Of a DNA stretch of 34,758 bases, positions 8,190 to 16,907 are shown piece by piece. The first letter of the stretch is position 1. Each line of letters starts with the position of its first letter. The translations under genes and the position numbers were made by a program. The notes under the pieces were generated by a model, which saw only the letters and a program-made list of their open reading frames with translations, was not told where the DNA came from and made no database searches. This DNA is from Lachnospiraceae bacterium (lineage in GTDB: Bacteria > Bacillota > Clostridia > Lachnospirales > Lachnospiraceae). The stretch lies in contig WRAQ01000035.1 in NCBI GenBank assembly GCA_009780115.1, forward strand, positions 1-34,758, in the 5' to 3' direction.

Positions 8190-9203
8190 TTACCGCGCAC
8201 CGGTACTCCCTCTAATAGTTAGCTCCGGCATTGTTGTATATGTTTGAATTTTCAGTTCAGGCCGCTTGATTTTTTTCACCAGCAATTTCCCGGCCGAAAC
8301 ACCCATATCATAAACATTAATACTGACTGTAGTTAAAGCCGGGTCGCTTAACTGCGCCAACGGATAATCATCAAAAGTCATTAATGAGATATGTCCGGGG
8401 ACATTTAACCCCGCCCGCTGTATTTCTTTCAAACAGCCAAAGGCAAGCAAATTATTTGCACAAATAATCGCCGGAGGTAATTTTTTTTCACTTAAAAGTT
8501 TTGCCGTCATTTCGGACCCGCTTTTGAGGGAAGATTCACCTTGATAAACTATCAAGTCCTCTGACGAAATACCCCGCTCTTCCAAGTAATATTTAATTCC
8601 TTTTAAGCGGTCGGTTGATATATGGTCTTTATCCGTTCCGCCGAAATATACTATTTCCCGATGACCTTGTTCATAGATATGAGCCGCCGCAACTTCCCCG
8701 GCGAATTTGTTATTATTGTCAATCCAGCATAAAGAATTGCCGAAGTCCGGTTTTCCAATTACGATATGCGCCGCCCCGGTATGGCCTAAAAGGACGGCTA
8801 ATTCTCTAGTTACTACCGAGGCGTGCAATAACAAACCGTCCACCATTTTAGTATCAATAGCTTCTTTAACCAGATGGCAAACATTATCGGCATCACAACT
8901 ATATAATTTGACGGAATACCCTTTTTCCCGCAAGGCCGCTTCAGCCCCGACCAAAATCTCAAACATATGCGGGTTCGTAAAACCAATGTCACGCGGAAGG
9001 TAGGTCAAAAAAGCTACATCGCGGTTAGCGCGGCGGGAAAAGCTCTGTGCCCTTGCATTGGGGCGGTACCCCAACCGCTCGGCTACCGCTTTTACGTGAG
9101 CCGTCATTTCACCGGAAATCGTATATGAATTGTTCATTGCTTTTGAAACAGTGCCGATGGTTGTGCCTGCTTCTTTCGCAACATCACGGATAGTGACCGC
9201 CAT
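8190..9203 (-). CDS. LacI-family transcriptional regulator
   Basis: A 337-residue sugar-responsive regulator. The N-terminal HTH reads TIRDVAKEAGTTIGTVSKAM (4-23), followed by the hinge region LGYRPNARAQSFSRR and a periplasmic-binding-like effector domain ending in PELTIRGST. It is the last gene of the starch/maltodextrin cluster and most likely the local MalR-type repressor or activator; a LacI-family palindrome lies by the promoter of the first gene of the cluster (15518-15531). It has its own weak start context (AAAGG) and is separated from the amylase gene by a MITE-like repeat. It could instead control other operons. Confidence 0.93.
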   Translation of the reverse strand: MAVTIRDVAKEAGTTIGTVSKAMNNSYTISGEMTAHVKAVAERLGYRPNARAQSFSRRANRDVAFLTYLPRDIGFTNPHMFEILVGAEAALREKGYSVKLYSCDADNVCHLVKEAIDTKMVDGLLLHASVVTRELAVLLGHTGAAHIVIGKPDFGNSLCWIDNNNKFAGEVAAAHIYEQGHREIVYFGGTDKDHISTDRLKGIKYYLEERGISSEDLIVYQGESSLKSGSEMTAKLLSEKKLPPAIICANNLLAFGCLKEIQRAGLNVPGHISLMTFDDYPLAQLSDPALTTVSINVYDMGVSAGKLLVKKIKRPELKIQTYTTMPELTIRGSTGAR

Positions 9204-9249
9204 TTTTCAGCCCGTACCTTTCAAGTACTTGCAATCTTTATCCGGAATG

Positions 9250-9413
9250 CTAGTACACCGTATCCTATGTCCGTGTGCAATTATTTGCTTGGATTTCCAT
9301 CTGCGTCGTTGTCGTCAATCGGCGTAGCGCCCACTACGCCTCATTTCTCCGCCTAGCAGAGTGAAAATTCATTCTGCATAATTTGCACACGGACATAGGA
9401 TACGGTGCACTAG
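9250..9413. mobile_element. MITE-like inverted-repeat element (164 bp)
   Basis: The two ends are about 35-bp inverted repeats that differ by one base and one indel; the outer bases read CTAGT(A/G)CACCGTATCC at the left and the reverse complement at the right. CTAG at each outer end could be a 4-bp target duplication, though it is itself palindromic. The core holds a second hairpin (GGCGTAG/CTACGCC) and an imperfect GCAGA/TCTGC pair. No ORF is present. It lies between the amylase and lacI genes, transcribed through on the minus strand. Nothing else is visible in the rest of this 256-bp gap. Confidence 0.65.
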
Positions 9414-9459
9414 TCCCGTTTCTGCAAGCACAAATTTGCCGATTGAAAAAGTATTTCTT

Positions 9460-11136
9460 TCAATTTTTTGTCTTTTTGATGATTTCATATCCAAACTGCT
9501 CAATCACACGGCCTTCATAAGTAATTGCCATTTCACCGGCATTTAATATGACAGTGATGTCATTTTCTTCATAAGCCCGCCGGAAAACGAGCAGTTTTTC
9601 TGCAAAATAAATAATCTGATATTCACCGTGCATTAAGGCTTTATTTTCTTTACGCAACTTTATCGCCCACTGGTAAAAAGCAAATAACTCCTGGCCGCCA
9701 TCCCATTTCATCGGCTGCCGGTACTCTTCTTCTAAAAGCCCGGTAAGTCCTTGTTCATCACCATAAAAAATACTTGGGATGCCAACAAAACACATTTGGA
9801 ACAGTAAAGCTAACTTTAGCCGCCGTTTATCACCATTACATAATGAAAGAAAGCGGCTGACATCATGGCTGTCCAGGATATTAAGCTGTACATAAGTTAA
9901 GTTTTTGCGGTACCGGGTCAGGATATCAATAACCCGGGCACTAAAAGTTTCCGCATTAATAAGTCCGGTGCCGAAAAAGTCACGGCAGTGTTTGCGAAAA
10001 TCATAGTTCATCGCGGAATGGAAAATCGAACCGTCAAGCCAGTAGTTCGCATTTACCCAAATCTCACCAATCAATAAAGCTTCCGGGTTAGCTTTTTTTG
10101 CCGTCCGGTAAAATGCCCGCCAAAATTCGTTATTTGTCTCATCAGCAACATCAAGCCGCCAGCCGTCAATATTGTATGTATCAATCCAATGCCGGCAAAC
10201 ATCACAAAAATAGGCAATCACTTCCGGATTTTCCGTATTTAGCTTCGGCATTAAACGCTCGTAGGCGAAACATTCATAAGAGGGAATCTCTTCCCCGGTC
10301 TCCGGACGGATAACCGGAAATTCCAAGCGGTAAAACCAATCGGCATATCTTGAATCCGGGCCATTTTTTACAACATCTTCAAAGGCAAAAAACCGCCAGC
10401 CACAGTGATTAAATACCCCGTCAATTATAACACGGATGTTGTTCTCATGCAAGATACCGACCATTTCCGCAAAATCTTCATTACTGCCAAAACAAGGGTC
10501 AACGTTATAATAATCCAACAAATCATATTTGTGATACTCGCCCGCGGCAAACAGCGGGTTAATATAAATGCAGTTAATTCCTAATTCTTTCAAATAATCT
10601 ACGTTAGCACTGATACCACGGATTGTCCCGCCAAGCTTACTGCGGCTTACTTCATTTTTCCATGTAAGTTCCGAAGCCTTTTCACTAATAAAGCGGTTGC
10701 CGGTTGCAAAACTATCAGGAAAAATATTATAAATCACCGCTTCCCGCGCCCAAGCCGGCGCTTTTGCGATATCAGCCCGGTGAACATAGGGCATTTGGAA
10801 AAATTCCGAACGCTCAAGAGGAATCGTTTCGCCGAAAAGGCCGGAAAAATAGTATAGCTTTTTTGTTCCGTCATCAAGCATAAAATAATAACACAACCGC
10901 CGGTATTGGGATTCGAATTCGATTTCCCACCAGTCAAATAGCAAGTCAGTATATTTCAAAGTCATAACCGCTGGTGAAAATACCACCGGATTTCCCCGGA
11001 AGGCACGGTCGCCGTAATAAAGCGTACATGACTTTAAGTCATCTTTCGCCGCCCGTAAACGGAAAAGTACTACTTTTTCTGTAATTGCATGAGCATACTC
11101 CGACATCGGGATATGCAAAATTGCTTCTTTTTTCAT
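9460..11136 (-). CDS. GH13 neopullulanase / cyclomaltodextrinase / maltogenic amylase
   Basis: A 558-residue cytoplasmic alpha-glycosidase (GH13_20 type) that would cut imported maltodextrins and cyclodextrins. The N-terminal CBM34-like domain begins EAILHIPMSEYAHAITEK, as is usual for this subfamily. The TIM barrel carries DGVFNHCG (region I), GWRLDVADE with the nucleophile D329, LIGEIW with the acid/base E358 and ILDSHDVSR with D425, so all three acids are present. No signal peptide is seen. I chose ATG 11136 (AAGGAG 12 nt upstream) over an in-frame ATG 54 nt earlier; the extra residues read across an 8-bp inverted repeat. It follows the maltodextrin ABC permease genes, with which it is probably co-transcribed. 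Confidence 0.94.
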   Translation of the reverse strand: MKKEAILHIPMSEYAHAITEKVVLFRLRAAKDDLKSCTLYYGDRAFRGNPVVFSPAVMTLKYTDLLFDWWEIEFESQYRRLCYYFMLDDGTKKLYYFSGLFGETIPLERSEFFQMPYVHRADIAKAPAWAREAVIYNIFPDSFATGNRFISEKASELTWKNEVSRSKLGGTIRGISANVDYLKELGINCIYINPLFAAGEYHKYDLLDYYNVDPCFGSNEDFAEMVGILHENNIRVIIDGVFNHCGWRFFAFEDVVKNGPDSRYADWFYRLEFPVIRPETGEEIPSYECFAYERLMPKLNTENPEVIAYFCDVCRHWIDTYNIDGWRLDVADETNNEFWRAFYRTAKKANPEALLIGEIWVNANYWLDGSIFHSAMNYDFRKHCRDFFGTGLINAETFSARVIDILTRYRKNLTYVQLNILDSHDVSRFLSLCNGDKRRLKLALLFQMCFVGIPSIFYGDEQGLTGLLEEEYRQPMKWDGGQELFAFYQWAIKLRKENKALMHGEYQIIYFAEKLLVFRRAYEENDITVILNAGEMAITYEGRVIEQFGYEIIKKTKN

Positions 11137-11155
11137 GTAACTAAACTGCTCCTTC

Positions 11156-11173
11156 CAAAGTCTGGAGACTTTG
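11156..11173 (-). promoter_or_regulatory. Leader hairpin before the amylase ribosome binding site
   Basis: CAAAGTCT and AGACTTTG form an 8-bp inverted repeat with a 2-nt centre directly before the AAGGAG of the amylase gene. It could expose or protect the ribosome binding site, or be an intercistronic processing hairpin. Confidence 0.4.
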
Positions 11174-11249
11174 TGCGGCCTGCCGCGCAAATCTCCCTGT
11201 GAAGTCTAATAATTCTTAAGAGTGGTATTTTTGTCCCTTAGATAATTCT

Positions 11250-12086
11250 TCACATTTTTACCCCCCCGGCGGTTAAACCGGAGACCATATATTTTTGAAT
11301 CGCAAAAAAGATAACCAAAATCGGCAGGGAAACCACCAGGGAAGCGGCGGCGAAAACCGGCCAGCTCCCGCTCATTTCCGTTGCCTGCAGGGAATAAAGC
11401 CCGGCCGCCAAAGTATAATTACTTTGCCCGGTCATAAAAGTAATCGCATAAATATATTCATTCCACACATAAATCAAGACCATCATCCCCGTCACAATCA
11501 GGGCCGGTTTTGCTAACGGCAACATAATCAGGGTGATTTTTTGGAAAGTATTTGCCCCGTCAATTCCGGCCGCTTCTTCTATCTCGCCGGGGATACTGTC
11601 AAAATATCCTTTGAGGTTAAGGAGCCCGAAAATTGCCATCGTCCCCACATAAATAATAATCAAGCCAATTTTGGTGTTAATCAAGCCAAGCGGCGAAAGA
11701 AGCCGGTAAATCGCAAACATCGAAAGAATCGCCGGAAAGGAATAAAGAAGAATCAAACCTTTGACGATATGCTTCCGCCCCCGGAATTTTAACCGCGACA
11801 AACTGAAAGCCCCGGGCACGGCGACAAGCATTGAGATTGTAACACTCGAAACCGCCAAAATAACCGTATTGCCAAGCCATAATAAGACGGGTTGGTCAAA
11901 TAGTACCGCCCGGTAATTATTAAGGGTAAAGGCTCGTGGAATAAAACTGAAGTCCGAACCGAGAATACTATTTCCGGCATTAAGGGAAACCGAAAAAGCA
12001 TATAATATCGGCACCATTACGCCAAAACAAACAGTAATGAAAAAGATATTTAAGATAAAAAGGCCGATTCGTTCAAGCTTCTTCAT
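11250..12086 (-). CDS. Maltodextrin ABC permease, MalG type
   Basis: A 278-residue inner-membrane permease of the carbohydrate uptake-1 family with six predicted helices. The EAA loop EEAAGIDGANTFQKITLIML followed by PLAKPAL is the ATPase docking site, and the C-terminus KYMVSGLTAGGVKM is characteristic of MalG/MsmG proteins. Its start overlaps the MalF-type gene by 4 nt (ATGA). It works with the MalF-type partner and the binding lipoprotein; the ATPase (MsmX/MalK-like) is not in this window and is probably shared and encoded elsewhere, as is common in Bacillota. Confidence 0.92.
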   Translation of the reverse strand: MKKLERIGLFILNIFFITVCFGVMVPILYAFSVSLNAGNSILGSDFSFIPRAFTLNNYRAVLFDQPVLLWLGNTVILAVSSVTISMLVAVPGAFSLSRLKFRGRKHIVKGLILLYSFPAILSMFAIYRLLSPLGLINTKIGLIIIYVGTMAIFGLLNLKGYFDSIPGEIEEAAGIDGANTFQKITLIMLPLAKPALIVTGMMVLIYVWNEYIYAITFMTGQSNYTLAAGLYSLQATEMSGSWPVFAAASLVVSLPILVIFFAIQKYMVSGLTAGGVKM

Positions 12087-12985
12087 TCATTTTCTCCTTT
12101 GGATAAATACCTTGCCGATAAAGAAAAACCAAGCAATAAAGCAAAAATAATCATTGATATCGCCGAGGAATATCCGTAATTATTTGTTACAAAAGCGTTT
12201 TCATAAGCATAAGTCAAAACCGTGTGAATCCTTGCGCCGGTCTTTGACCCAACTTGTTGAGTTAGCAGGTAAATAACATCAAATTGCTTAAACGTCGTAA
12301 AAATGGTAATAATAACCGCCGGGCCAATAATCGGCTTGATTGCAGGAATTGTCAAGCTAATTGAGCGCTTAAGCCAACTAGCTCCTTCGATTAGGGCACT
12401 TTCGTAATAACTCCGGTCAATGCTTTGCAAAGCGCCATCAATAATCATAATCATAAACGGCAGGGCCAGCCAAAGATTTACCACCATACTGCTAACAAAA
12501 GCGGAAACATCATTTGCCAGCCAGCGCACCGGTTCAAGGCCAAGTCGCTCAAGCCATTGATTTAATAAACCGAACTGGGAATTGAACATCCCGTTTTTCC
12601 ATAACAGAATTGATACATAGCCCGGCATTGCCCAGGGAAACATCAGCAGGGTTTTGTATACTTTACGGTATTTGAGTTTTTCGATATTTAAAAGGCTTGC
12701 CATGGTAAAAGCAATTACCAACTGGAAAATCATATTCAAAACCGTCCAAAGGACAGTAACAAAAAGAGCCGTAAGAAATCCTGAATCAAACAGAAACAGG
12801 GCATTAAAATAATTCCTGAACCCGACAATCCGGAAAGTAAACCAATTAAAGATATTCATATTAGTTAAAGAGATATATCCGGTATAAAAAATCGGGAAAA
12901 CTACTATTAAGCCAATCAGCACTAATGCCGGGATTGCCAACAGCCAAGCATAAAATGAGCTAAGTTTTTGGTTAGCATGTTTCAT
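12083..12985 (-). CDS. Maltodextrin ABC permease, MalF type
   Basis: A 300-residue inner-membrane permease with about six helices, the first at roughly 12-35 (AWLLAIPALVLIGLIVVFPI). The EAA loop YESALIEGASWLKRSI continues into SLTIPAIKPIIGPAV. Short MalF-type proteins without the large periplasmic loop of the E. coli protein are usual in Gram-positives. It lies 15 nt after the binding lipoprotein gene and overlaps the MalG-type gene. Substrate is inferred from the starch-binding protein and amylase in the same operon. Confidence 0.92.
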   Translation of the reverse strand: MKHANQKLSSFYAWLLAIPALVLIGLIVVFPIFYTGYISLTNMNIFNWFTFRIVGFRNYFNALFLFDSGFLTALFVTVLWTVLNMIFQLVIAFTMASLLNIEKLKYRKVYKTLLMFPWAMPGYVSILLWKNGMFNSQFGLLNQWLERLGLEPVRWLANDVSAFVSSMVVNLWLALPFMIMIIDGALQSIDRSYYESALIEGASWLKRSISLTIPAIKPIIGPAVIITIFTTFKQFDVIYLLTQQVGSKTGARIHTVLTYAYENAFVTNNYGYSSAISMIIFALLLGFSLSARYLSKGENE

Positions 12986-13000
12986 TAATCACCATCTGTT

Positions 13001-14221
13001 CTATCTCATCGCCCTGATGAGATTTTCGGCCCTTTTTTGCGCTTCAAAGCAAGCTTCTACAACATCAACGCCCCGCATATTTATATCTACGAGTAAATTA
13101 TCAAGTACTACCCACATAACATCCATTTCCGGAATATTGGGCATTGGTACCGCACTTTCCGCCATTTCCCGCATCATCATCACCAGTTCGTCGTTTTTTA
13201 TTTCATCCTGTTCGTAACTCAATAAATGCGCCGGCGCACAGCCGCTGGCTTTCGCCATTGCTACCCCGATATCAGGATTAAGCAACAAAGTCAAAACCTC
13301 TTTTATCGCGCCATTTTTGACCGGATTATCAGCCGCTACTTTTAAAACATGCAAACCTTGAATACCGGAAAAAGGCGCAATCGGAAGGCCAGTTTCAGAA
13401 ACAACCGGCATTTTAGCAAAACCAAGGTCAACCCCGCTTTGCCTTATCGTTGGGACAAGCCACGGGCCGCCGATTGTTGAAGCAGCCCGGCCCTCAATAA
13501 AAAGGACGGTAACGGTAGCATATTCTGTTTCACCCGGCATCATCTCAACAAATTTTTTGCGGTATCCAAGCGCCCTGATTGTTTCTTCGTTATCAAGTAA
13601 GGCAGTCCCGTCAAGATCAATTATACCGCCGCCAAAACCATGAATCCAGCCGGCGCTGTAATAAGCCGTACTATGCTGCTCGATAAAACCAAACCGGCCC
13701 CCGGCCCCGCTTTGCATAAATTGGTAGAGTTCTTCAGTGGTTTTAGGGACTTGCTCATCTTTCATCAATGCCCGGTTATACATAAACAACAAGGTTTCAA
13801 AATAAATCGGCAATTGATAAATCTCACCCCGGTAAGTTGCCGCCGAAATCGTCATCGGGAGAAAGTTTAATAACTCATCTTCACTTATAAATTCAGTTAT
13901 TGGTGTGAGGATGCCCATCTCGGAATAAACACCCAGTTTGTCATGAGCAAAAAAGTACATATCCGGTGCTGCTTTCGGGTCATTCCCGACCAGCTTTAAA
14001 GCTTCGGTCAATCCGCTTTTCCGCTCTAAATTGACTTCAATCTCCGGTTTTAATTTGTCCAATTCTTCCTTAAGGGCTGCGGCGACACCTTCTTCTTTGT
14101 CATGCCAAATCGTCAGTTTTACCGCCCGGTTTGCTTCATCAGACTCCGAACCGGACCCGCCGCACCCTACTGGAAGAAGCATAATTATAAAAATCGTAAT
14201 GATTGTGATAATTCGCTTCAT
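13001..14221 (-). CDS. Maltodextrin-binding lipoprotein (MalE/MdxE-like)
   Basis: A 406-residue extracytoplasmic solute-binding lipoprotein. The signal peptide ends in lipobox LPVGC with the lipid-attached Cys at 20, followed by a Gly/Ser/acidic linker. The mature part starts VKLTIWHDKEEG, a hallmark of family 1 sugar-binding proteins, and has AAPDMYFFAHDKLGVYSEMG, GEIYQLPIYFET and an aromatic-rich cleft (GGPWLVP, MWVV). It lies 12 nt after the starch-binding protein gene and before the two permease genes. It delivers oligosaccharides released at the cell surface. Confidence 0.92.
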   Translation of the reverse strand: MKRIITIITIFIIMLLPVGCGGSGSESDEANRAVKLTIWHDKEEGVAAALKEELDKLKPEIEVNLERKSGLTEALKLVGNDPKAAPDMYFFAHDKLGVYSEMGILTPITEFISEDELLNFLPMTISAATYRGEIYQLPIYFETLLFMYNRALMKDEQVPKTTEELYQFMQSGAGGRFGFIEQHSTAYYSAGWIHGFGGGIIDLDGTALLDNEETIRALGYRKKFVEMMPGETEYATVTVLFIEGRAASTIGGPWLVPTIRQSGVDLGFAKMPVVSETGLPIAPFSGIQGLHVLKVAADNPVKNGAIKEVLTLLLNPDIGVAMAKASGCAPAHLLSYEQDEIKNDELVMMMREMAESAVPMPNIPEMDVMWVVLDNLLVDINMRGVDVVEACFEAQKRAENLIRAMR

Positions 14222-14233
14222 ATTGACCTCTGT

Positions 14234-15424
14234 TTACTTCTTTTTCTTTGTATAAAATACGATTACTGCAATTATTATAACCGCCGCGATTATTCCTAAC
14301 ACGATCCATAAAGTAACATTATTTCCATCATCAGATACAATTACTTCTTGCGGCTCTTCATTTACCGGTTCGGTTTGCTCATTTTCTGCCGGTATTACTG
14401 TTTCCTCTTCGCTAACAGATGTAATCGCAGTTTCTATTTCGCTATATGAAAATTCGTAATTATCCTCATCATATACGACAATCCAAACATCTACACCGGT
14501 ATCAAGTTCGGTCATATCACCGGTTTGAACTCCGCTTGCATTTACGATAAAAGAATTAACCCAGCCAGGGACTTGTATTTCATACCATAAGCCATCTAAA
14601 GTAAATGCTTCCCCGGGCCATGAAGAAAAGGCATTTGTTCCGTCCGGATGCGACCATGCCCATAGATTTGGTACGCCCCAATCAGCCGGAACCTGCGCCC
14701 GGACAGTAATATCCGGTACCATCAAATCGGGATTTTCATAAAAGATTTCGGCTGTGCTGTCATCGGCAACCACTACCCAAATATCTTTTCCTTGCTCCAA
14801 TCCTTTGTAATCGGAAGTCTGATTATCACCAGCATTAGCATTGATAATTATCGAGTTTATAAAACTAGGTACTTTTATCGCATACCAGTCGCCGTTACTT
14901 TTCATCTCTCCGCCCGGCCACGCTGAAAAGGCGCCGGTTCCGTCCGGATCAAGCCACGCCCACAGGCAGGGCCCTTCCCATGATGCCGGTACCCGTGCAT
15001 AAACACTGATTCTTTCCACGTATTCCGGAGCCGCGCCGGTTGTAAGAGGTTCGTATGAAATCTCAAATTCATCAGCCGAACTTACGGTTATCCAAAAAGT
15101 ATTAGCTTCTGATTTTAATACGTCGGTTTGAATCCCGCTGTCATTTGCATTAACAATAATATTTACCGCCCAATTCGGCAAATATATGTAATACCAGCCC
15201 GGATTTTCCGGATCCGGTTCGGCTTCTTCACCCGGCCAGGCATTAAAAGCACTGTTTCCGGCATCATCCCATGCCCAAATATGCGGATTTTCCCACTCAT
15301 CCGGCACATTAAGATAAAGTAAATTCATTCCGGCGGGTGGTTCTGCATTAACATCAAGTGAGACTATCGCTGTCGCAGAAAACAAAACAAAAAAGGCTGT
15401 TAATAGTGAAATAATTCTTTTCAT
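14234..15424 (-). CDS. Cell-surface starch-binding protein with three CBM26-like modules
   Basis: A 396-residue exported protein without a catalytic domain. A signal peptide (1-27, cleavage after NA) is followed by three tandem modules at about 34-125, 138-229 and 238-328. Each repeats a pattern of LWAW...DGTGAFSAWPG, then W-Y-x-I-x-VP and N-A-x-x-x-QT-x-D, which matches starch-binding CBM26 modules. A Glu/Pro-rich linker (332-366) leads to a single C-terminal TM helix (372-391) and KKKK, so it is anchored in the membrane facing outward. It is first in the starch operon and would hold starch or maltodextrins near the transporter. The assignment to CBM26 rather than a neighbouring family is by pattern only. 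Confidence 0.88.
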   Translation of the reverse strand: MKRIISLLTAFFVLFSATAIVSLDVNAEPPAGMNLLYLNVPDEWENPHIWAWDDAGNSAFNAWPGEEAEPDPENPGWYYIYLPNWAVNIIVNANDSGIQTDVLKSEANTFWITVSSADEFEISYEPLTTGAAPEYVERISVYARVPASWEGPCLWAWLDPDGTGAFSAWPGGEMKSNGDWYAIKVPSFINSIIINANAGDNQTSDYKGLEQGKDIWVVVADDSTAEIFYENPDLMVPDITVRAQVPADWGVPNLWAWSHPDGTNAFSSWPGEAFTLDGLWYEIQVPGWVNSFIVNASGVQTGDMTELDTGVDVWIVVYDEDNYEFSYSEIETAITSVSEEETVIPAENEQTEPVNEEPQEVIVSDDGNNVTLWIVLGIIAAVIIIAVIVFYTKKKK

Positions 15425-15477
15425 TCTTGCTCCTATCCGTCTGCAAGCAGACTTAAATTATACCATTAATTACTTCA

Positions 15478-15507
15478 ATAATATGATGGTTGATATGACA
15501 TTGTCAA
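15478..15507 (-). promoter_or_regulatory. Promoter of the starch operon
   Basis: TTGACA (15502-15507, read on the minus strand) and TATTAT (15478-15483) are 18 bp apart. The leader carries a GTCTGC/GCAGAC hairpin just before AGGAG and the ATG. Confidence 0.7.
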
Positions 15508-15517
15508 GAATATATTG

Positions 15518-15531
15518 CGAAACCGTTTTCG
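15518..15531 (-). promoter_or_regulatory. LacI/CcpA-family operator upstream of the starch operon
   Basis: CGAAAACGGTTTCG on the minus strand is a near-perfect palindrome with the central CG typical of LacI-family sites and 12 of 14 matches to the cre pattern. It lies 10 bp upstream of the -35 box, so an activating role or looping is as possible as repression. Candidates to bind it are the LacI protein of this locus or CcpA. Confidence 0.6.
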
Positions 15532-15582
15532 TTGCGGCTAATTACTTCAGCCTAAATTATTTTCATATTTTGGTGCAAAACA

Positions 15583-15606
15583 GCAGCCCGCTTAATGCGG
15601 GCTGTT
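15583..15606 (-). terminator. Terminator of the SPFH-RHH operon
   Basis: On the minus strand CAGCCCGC-ATTAA-GCGGGCTG is followed by CTGTTTT. It isolates the RHH gene from the starch promoter downstream. It is the second of two GC-rich hairpins; the first (15630-15651) overlaps the end of the RHH gene. Confidence 0.65.
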
Positions 15607-15626
15607 ATTTGAAATTAATCATTCTT

Positions 15627-15818
15627 TTAGGGGCCGCCAGGCGGCCCCTTTTTCCGTTTCTTCACACATTCTGTCAACAAGTACTCAATCTGCCCGTTCA
15701 GCGAACGAAAATCATCTTCCGCCCAGGAGTTAAGCTCCTGCCACAATGAGGCCTGCAGTCTTAACGGTACTTGCTTTTTCATATTTTCTTTTTTGTCAAC
15801 TTTGTCCATACTATCCAT
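15627..15818 (-). CDS. Small Arc/MetJ-type ribbon-helix-helix protein
   Basis: Up to 63 residues. The core VPLRLQASLWQELNSWAEDD followed by FRSLNGQIEYLLTECVKKR has the beta-strand, helix A, N-x-Q helix B pattern of Arc-type DNA-binding proteins. It begins 3 nt after the SPFH stop, so the two are co-transcribed; ATG 15818 has no clear ribosome binding site and the internal ATG at 15782 (MKKQVPLRL) is a real alternative. The C-terminus KKGPPGGP is encoded by a perfect GC hairpin. It probably binds the three TGATATCA-type sites over the operon promoter and so would regulate its own synthesis; that link is inference. Confidence 0.8.
   Translation of the reverse strand: MDSMDKVDKKENMKKQVPLRLQASLWQELNSWAEDDFRSLNGQIEYLLTECVKKRKKGPPGGP
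15630..15651. terminator. GC hairpin overlapping the RHH coding end
   Basis: GGGGCCGCC and GGCGGCCCC form a near-continuous stem. On the plus strand it is followed by TTTTT. On the minus strand it encodes the last residues (GPPGGP) and the stop codon of the RHH gene. Confidence 0.55.
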
Positions 15819-15821
15819 GTT

Positions 15822-16883
15822 TTAATATAATGAACCACTATTTACGATTGGCTGCGCATCGCGGTTGCCGCAAAGAACTACCAGCAAATTGGAAACCATC
15901 GCCGCTTTACGTTCCTCATCAAGATTTACAATATTTGAATCACTCAAACGGGCTAAAGCCATTTCCACCATCCCGACAGCCCCGTCAACTATCATCGTCC
16001 GGGCATCAACCACCGCTGAAGCTTGTTGTCTTTGTAACATCGCCGCTGCGATTTCCGGTGCGTAAGAAAGATTAGTAATCCGCGCTTCAGTTATTTCTAA
16101 ACCGGCAAGCTCTACTTTTGCCTGGATTTCCTCTTTCAAGCTGTTAGCAACTTCATCACTGCTTCCGCGCAAAGATTTTTCATTACCGTCTTCACCTTCA
16201 TTACCAACAATATCATAGGGATAAAGCCGGATAATATTTCTCAAAGCCGAATCGCATTGGATTGAAAGAAACTCTTTGTAATTGTCAACGTTAAAAACCG
16301 CTTTGGCAGTATTGGTGACTTTCCAAACAACCACAATACCAATGATAATCGGATTACCCAGCTTGTCATTTATTTTCTGCATATCATTATTTAAGGTCAT
16401 TGCTTTTAAAGAAATTTTCTTTTTCTTTCCAAAACTTCCGCTTAAATCAAGCGATATATCACCGGTATTTACCTTTAACGGTTTCTCCTGCGCACCAAAT
16501 TGAGTGCTGTAGGCGCTGGTTTCAGCCGCCGGGTTAATCGCAACAACAAACGGATTTACCTGAAAAAAGCCAGGCCCTTTAAGCGTACCGTGATATTTTC
16601 CAAAGAAAGTCAGTACCAGAGCTTCATTCGGGCCAACCACCTTCAACCCGGCGTATATAATCGGGCCGACGACAAATGAGTAAAGTGCTGAAACTATCAG
16701 GGCCGTAAGTGCCAAGACATCCATTCCATTGCTATCCAAGGCGATAATCGACAAAACAAATAGAGCAATAAAAGCAATAATTACAAGCGAGTTCAAGATT
16801 AAGCATGGCATACCGGGTAATGATTTACAATCCCTTTCTTCATAAATTAATTTCGTGTTAGAATTTTCTGATAAGTTTGACAT
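15822..16883 (-). CDS. SPFH/band-7 (flotillin-like) membrane protein
   Basis: A 353-residue protein with two adjacent hydrophobic helices near the N-terminus (28-49 and 56-80), then an SPFH domain beginning VGPNEALVLTFFGKYHGTLK and including KVTNTAKAVFNVDNYKEFL and ALRNIIRLYPYD, and a helical tail LKEEIQAKVELAGLEITEAR with YAPEIAAAMLQRQQA. SPFH proteins form oligomeric scaffolds in membrane microdomains and often bind proteases. A strong ribosome binding site (AAGGAGG) and a consensus promoter precede it. The downstream RHH gene and the phased operator over the promoter suggest a self-regulated unit; the physiological role is unknown. Confidence 0.9.
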   Translation of the reverse strand: MSNLSENSNTKLIYEERDCKSLPGMPCLILNSLVIIAFIALFVLSIIALDSNGMDVLALTALIVSALYSFVVGPIIYAGLKVVGPNEALVLTFFGKYHGTLKGPGFFQVNPFVVAINPAAETSAYSTQFGAQEKPLKVNTGDISLDLSGSFGKKKKISLKAMTLNNDMQKINDKLGNPIIIGIVVVWKVTNTAKAVFNVDNYKEFLSIQCDSALRNIIRLYPYDIVGNEGEDGNEKSLRGSSDEVANSLKEEIQAKVELAGLEITEARITNLSYAPEIAAAMLQRQQASAVVDARTMIVDGAVGMVEMALARLSDSNIVNLDEERKAAMVSNLLVVLCGNRDAQPIVNSGSLY

Positions 16884-16907
16884 TACATCTCCTCCTTATG
16901 TATCTTG

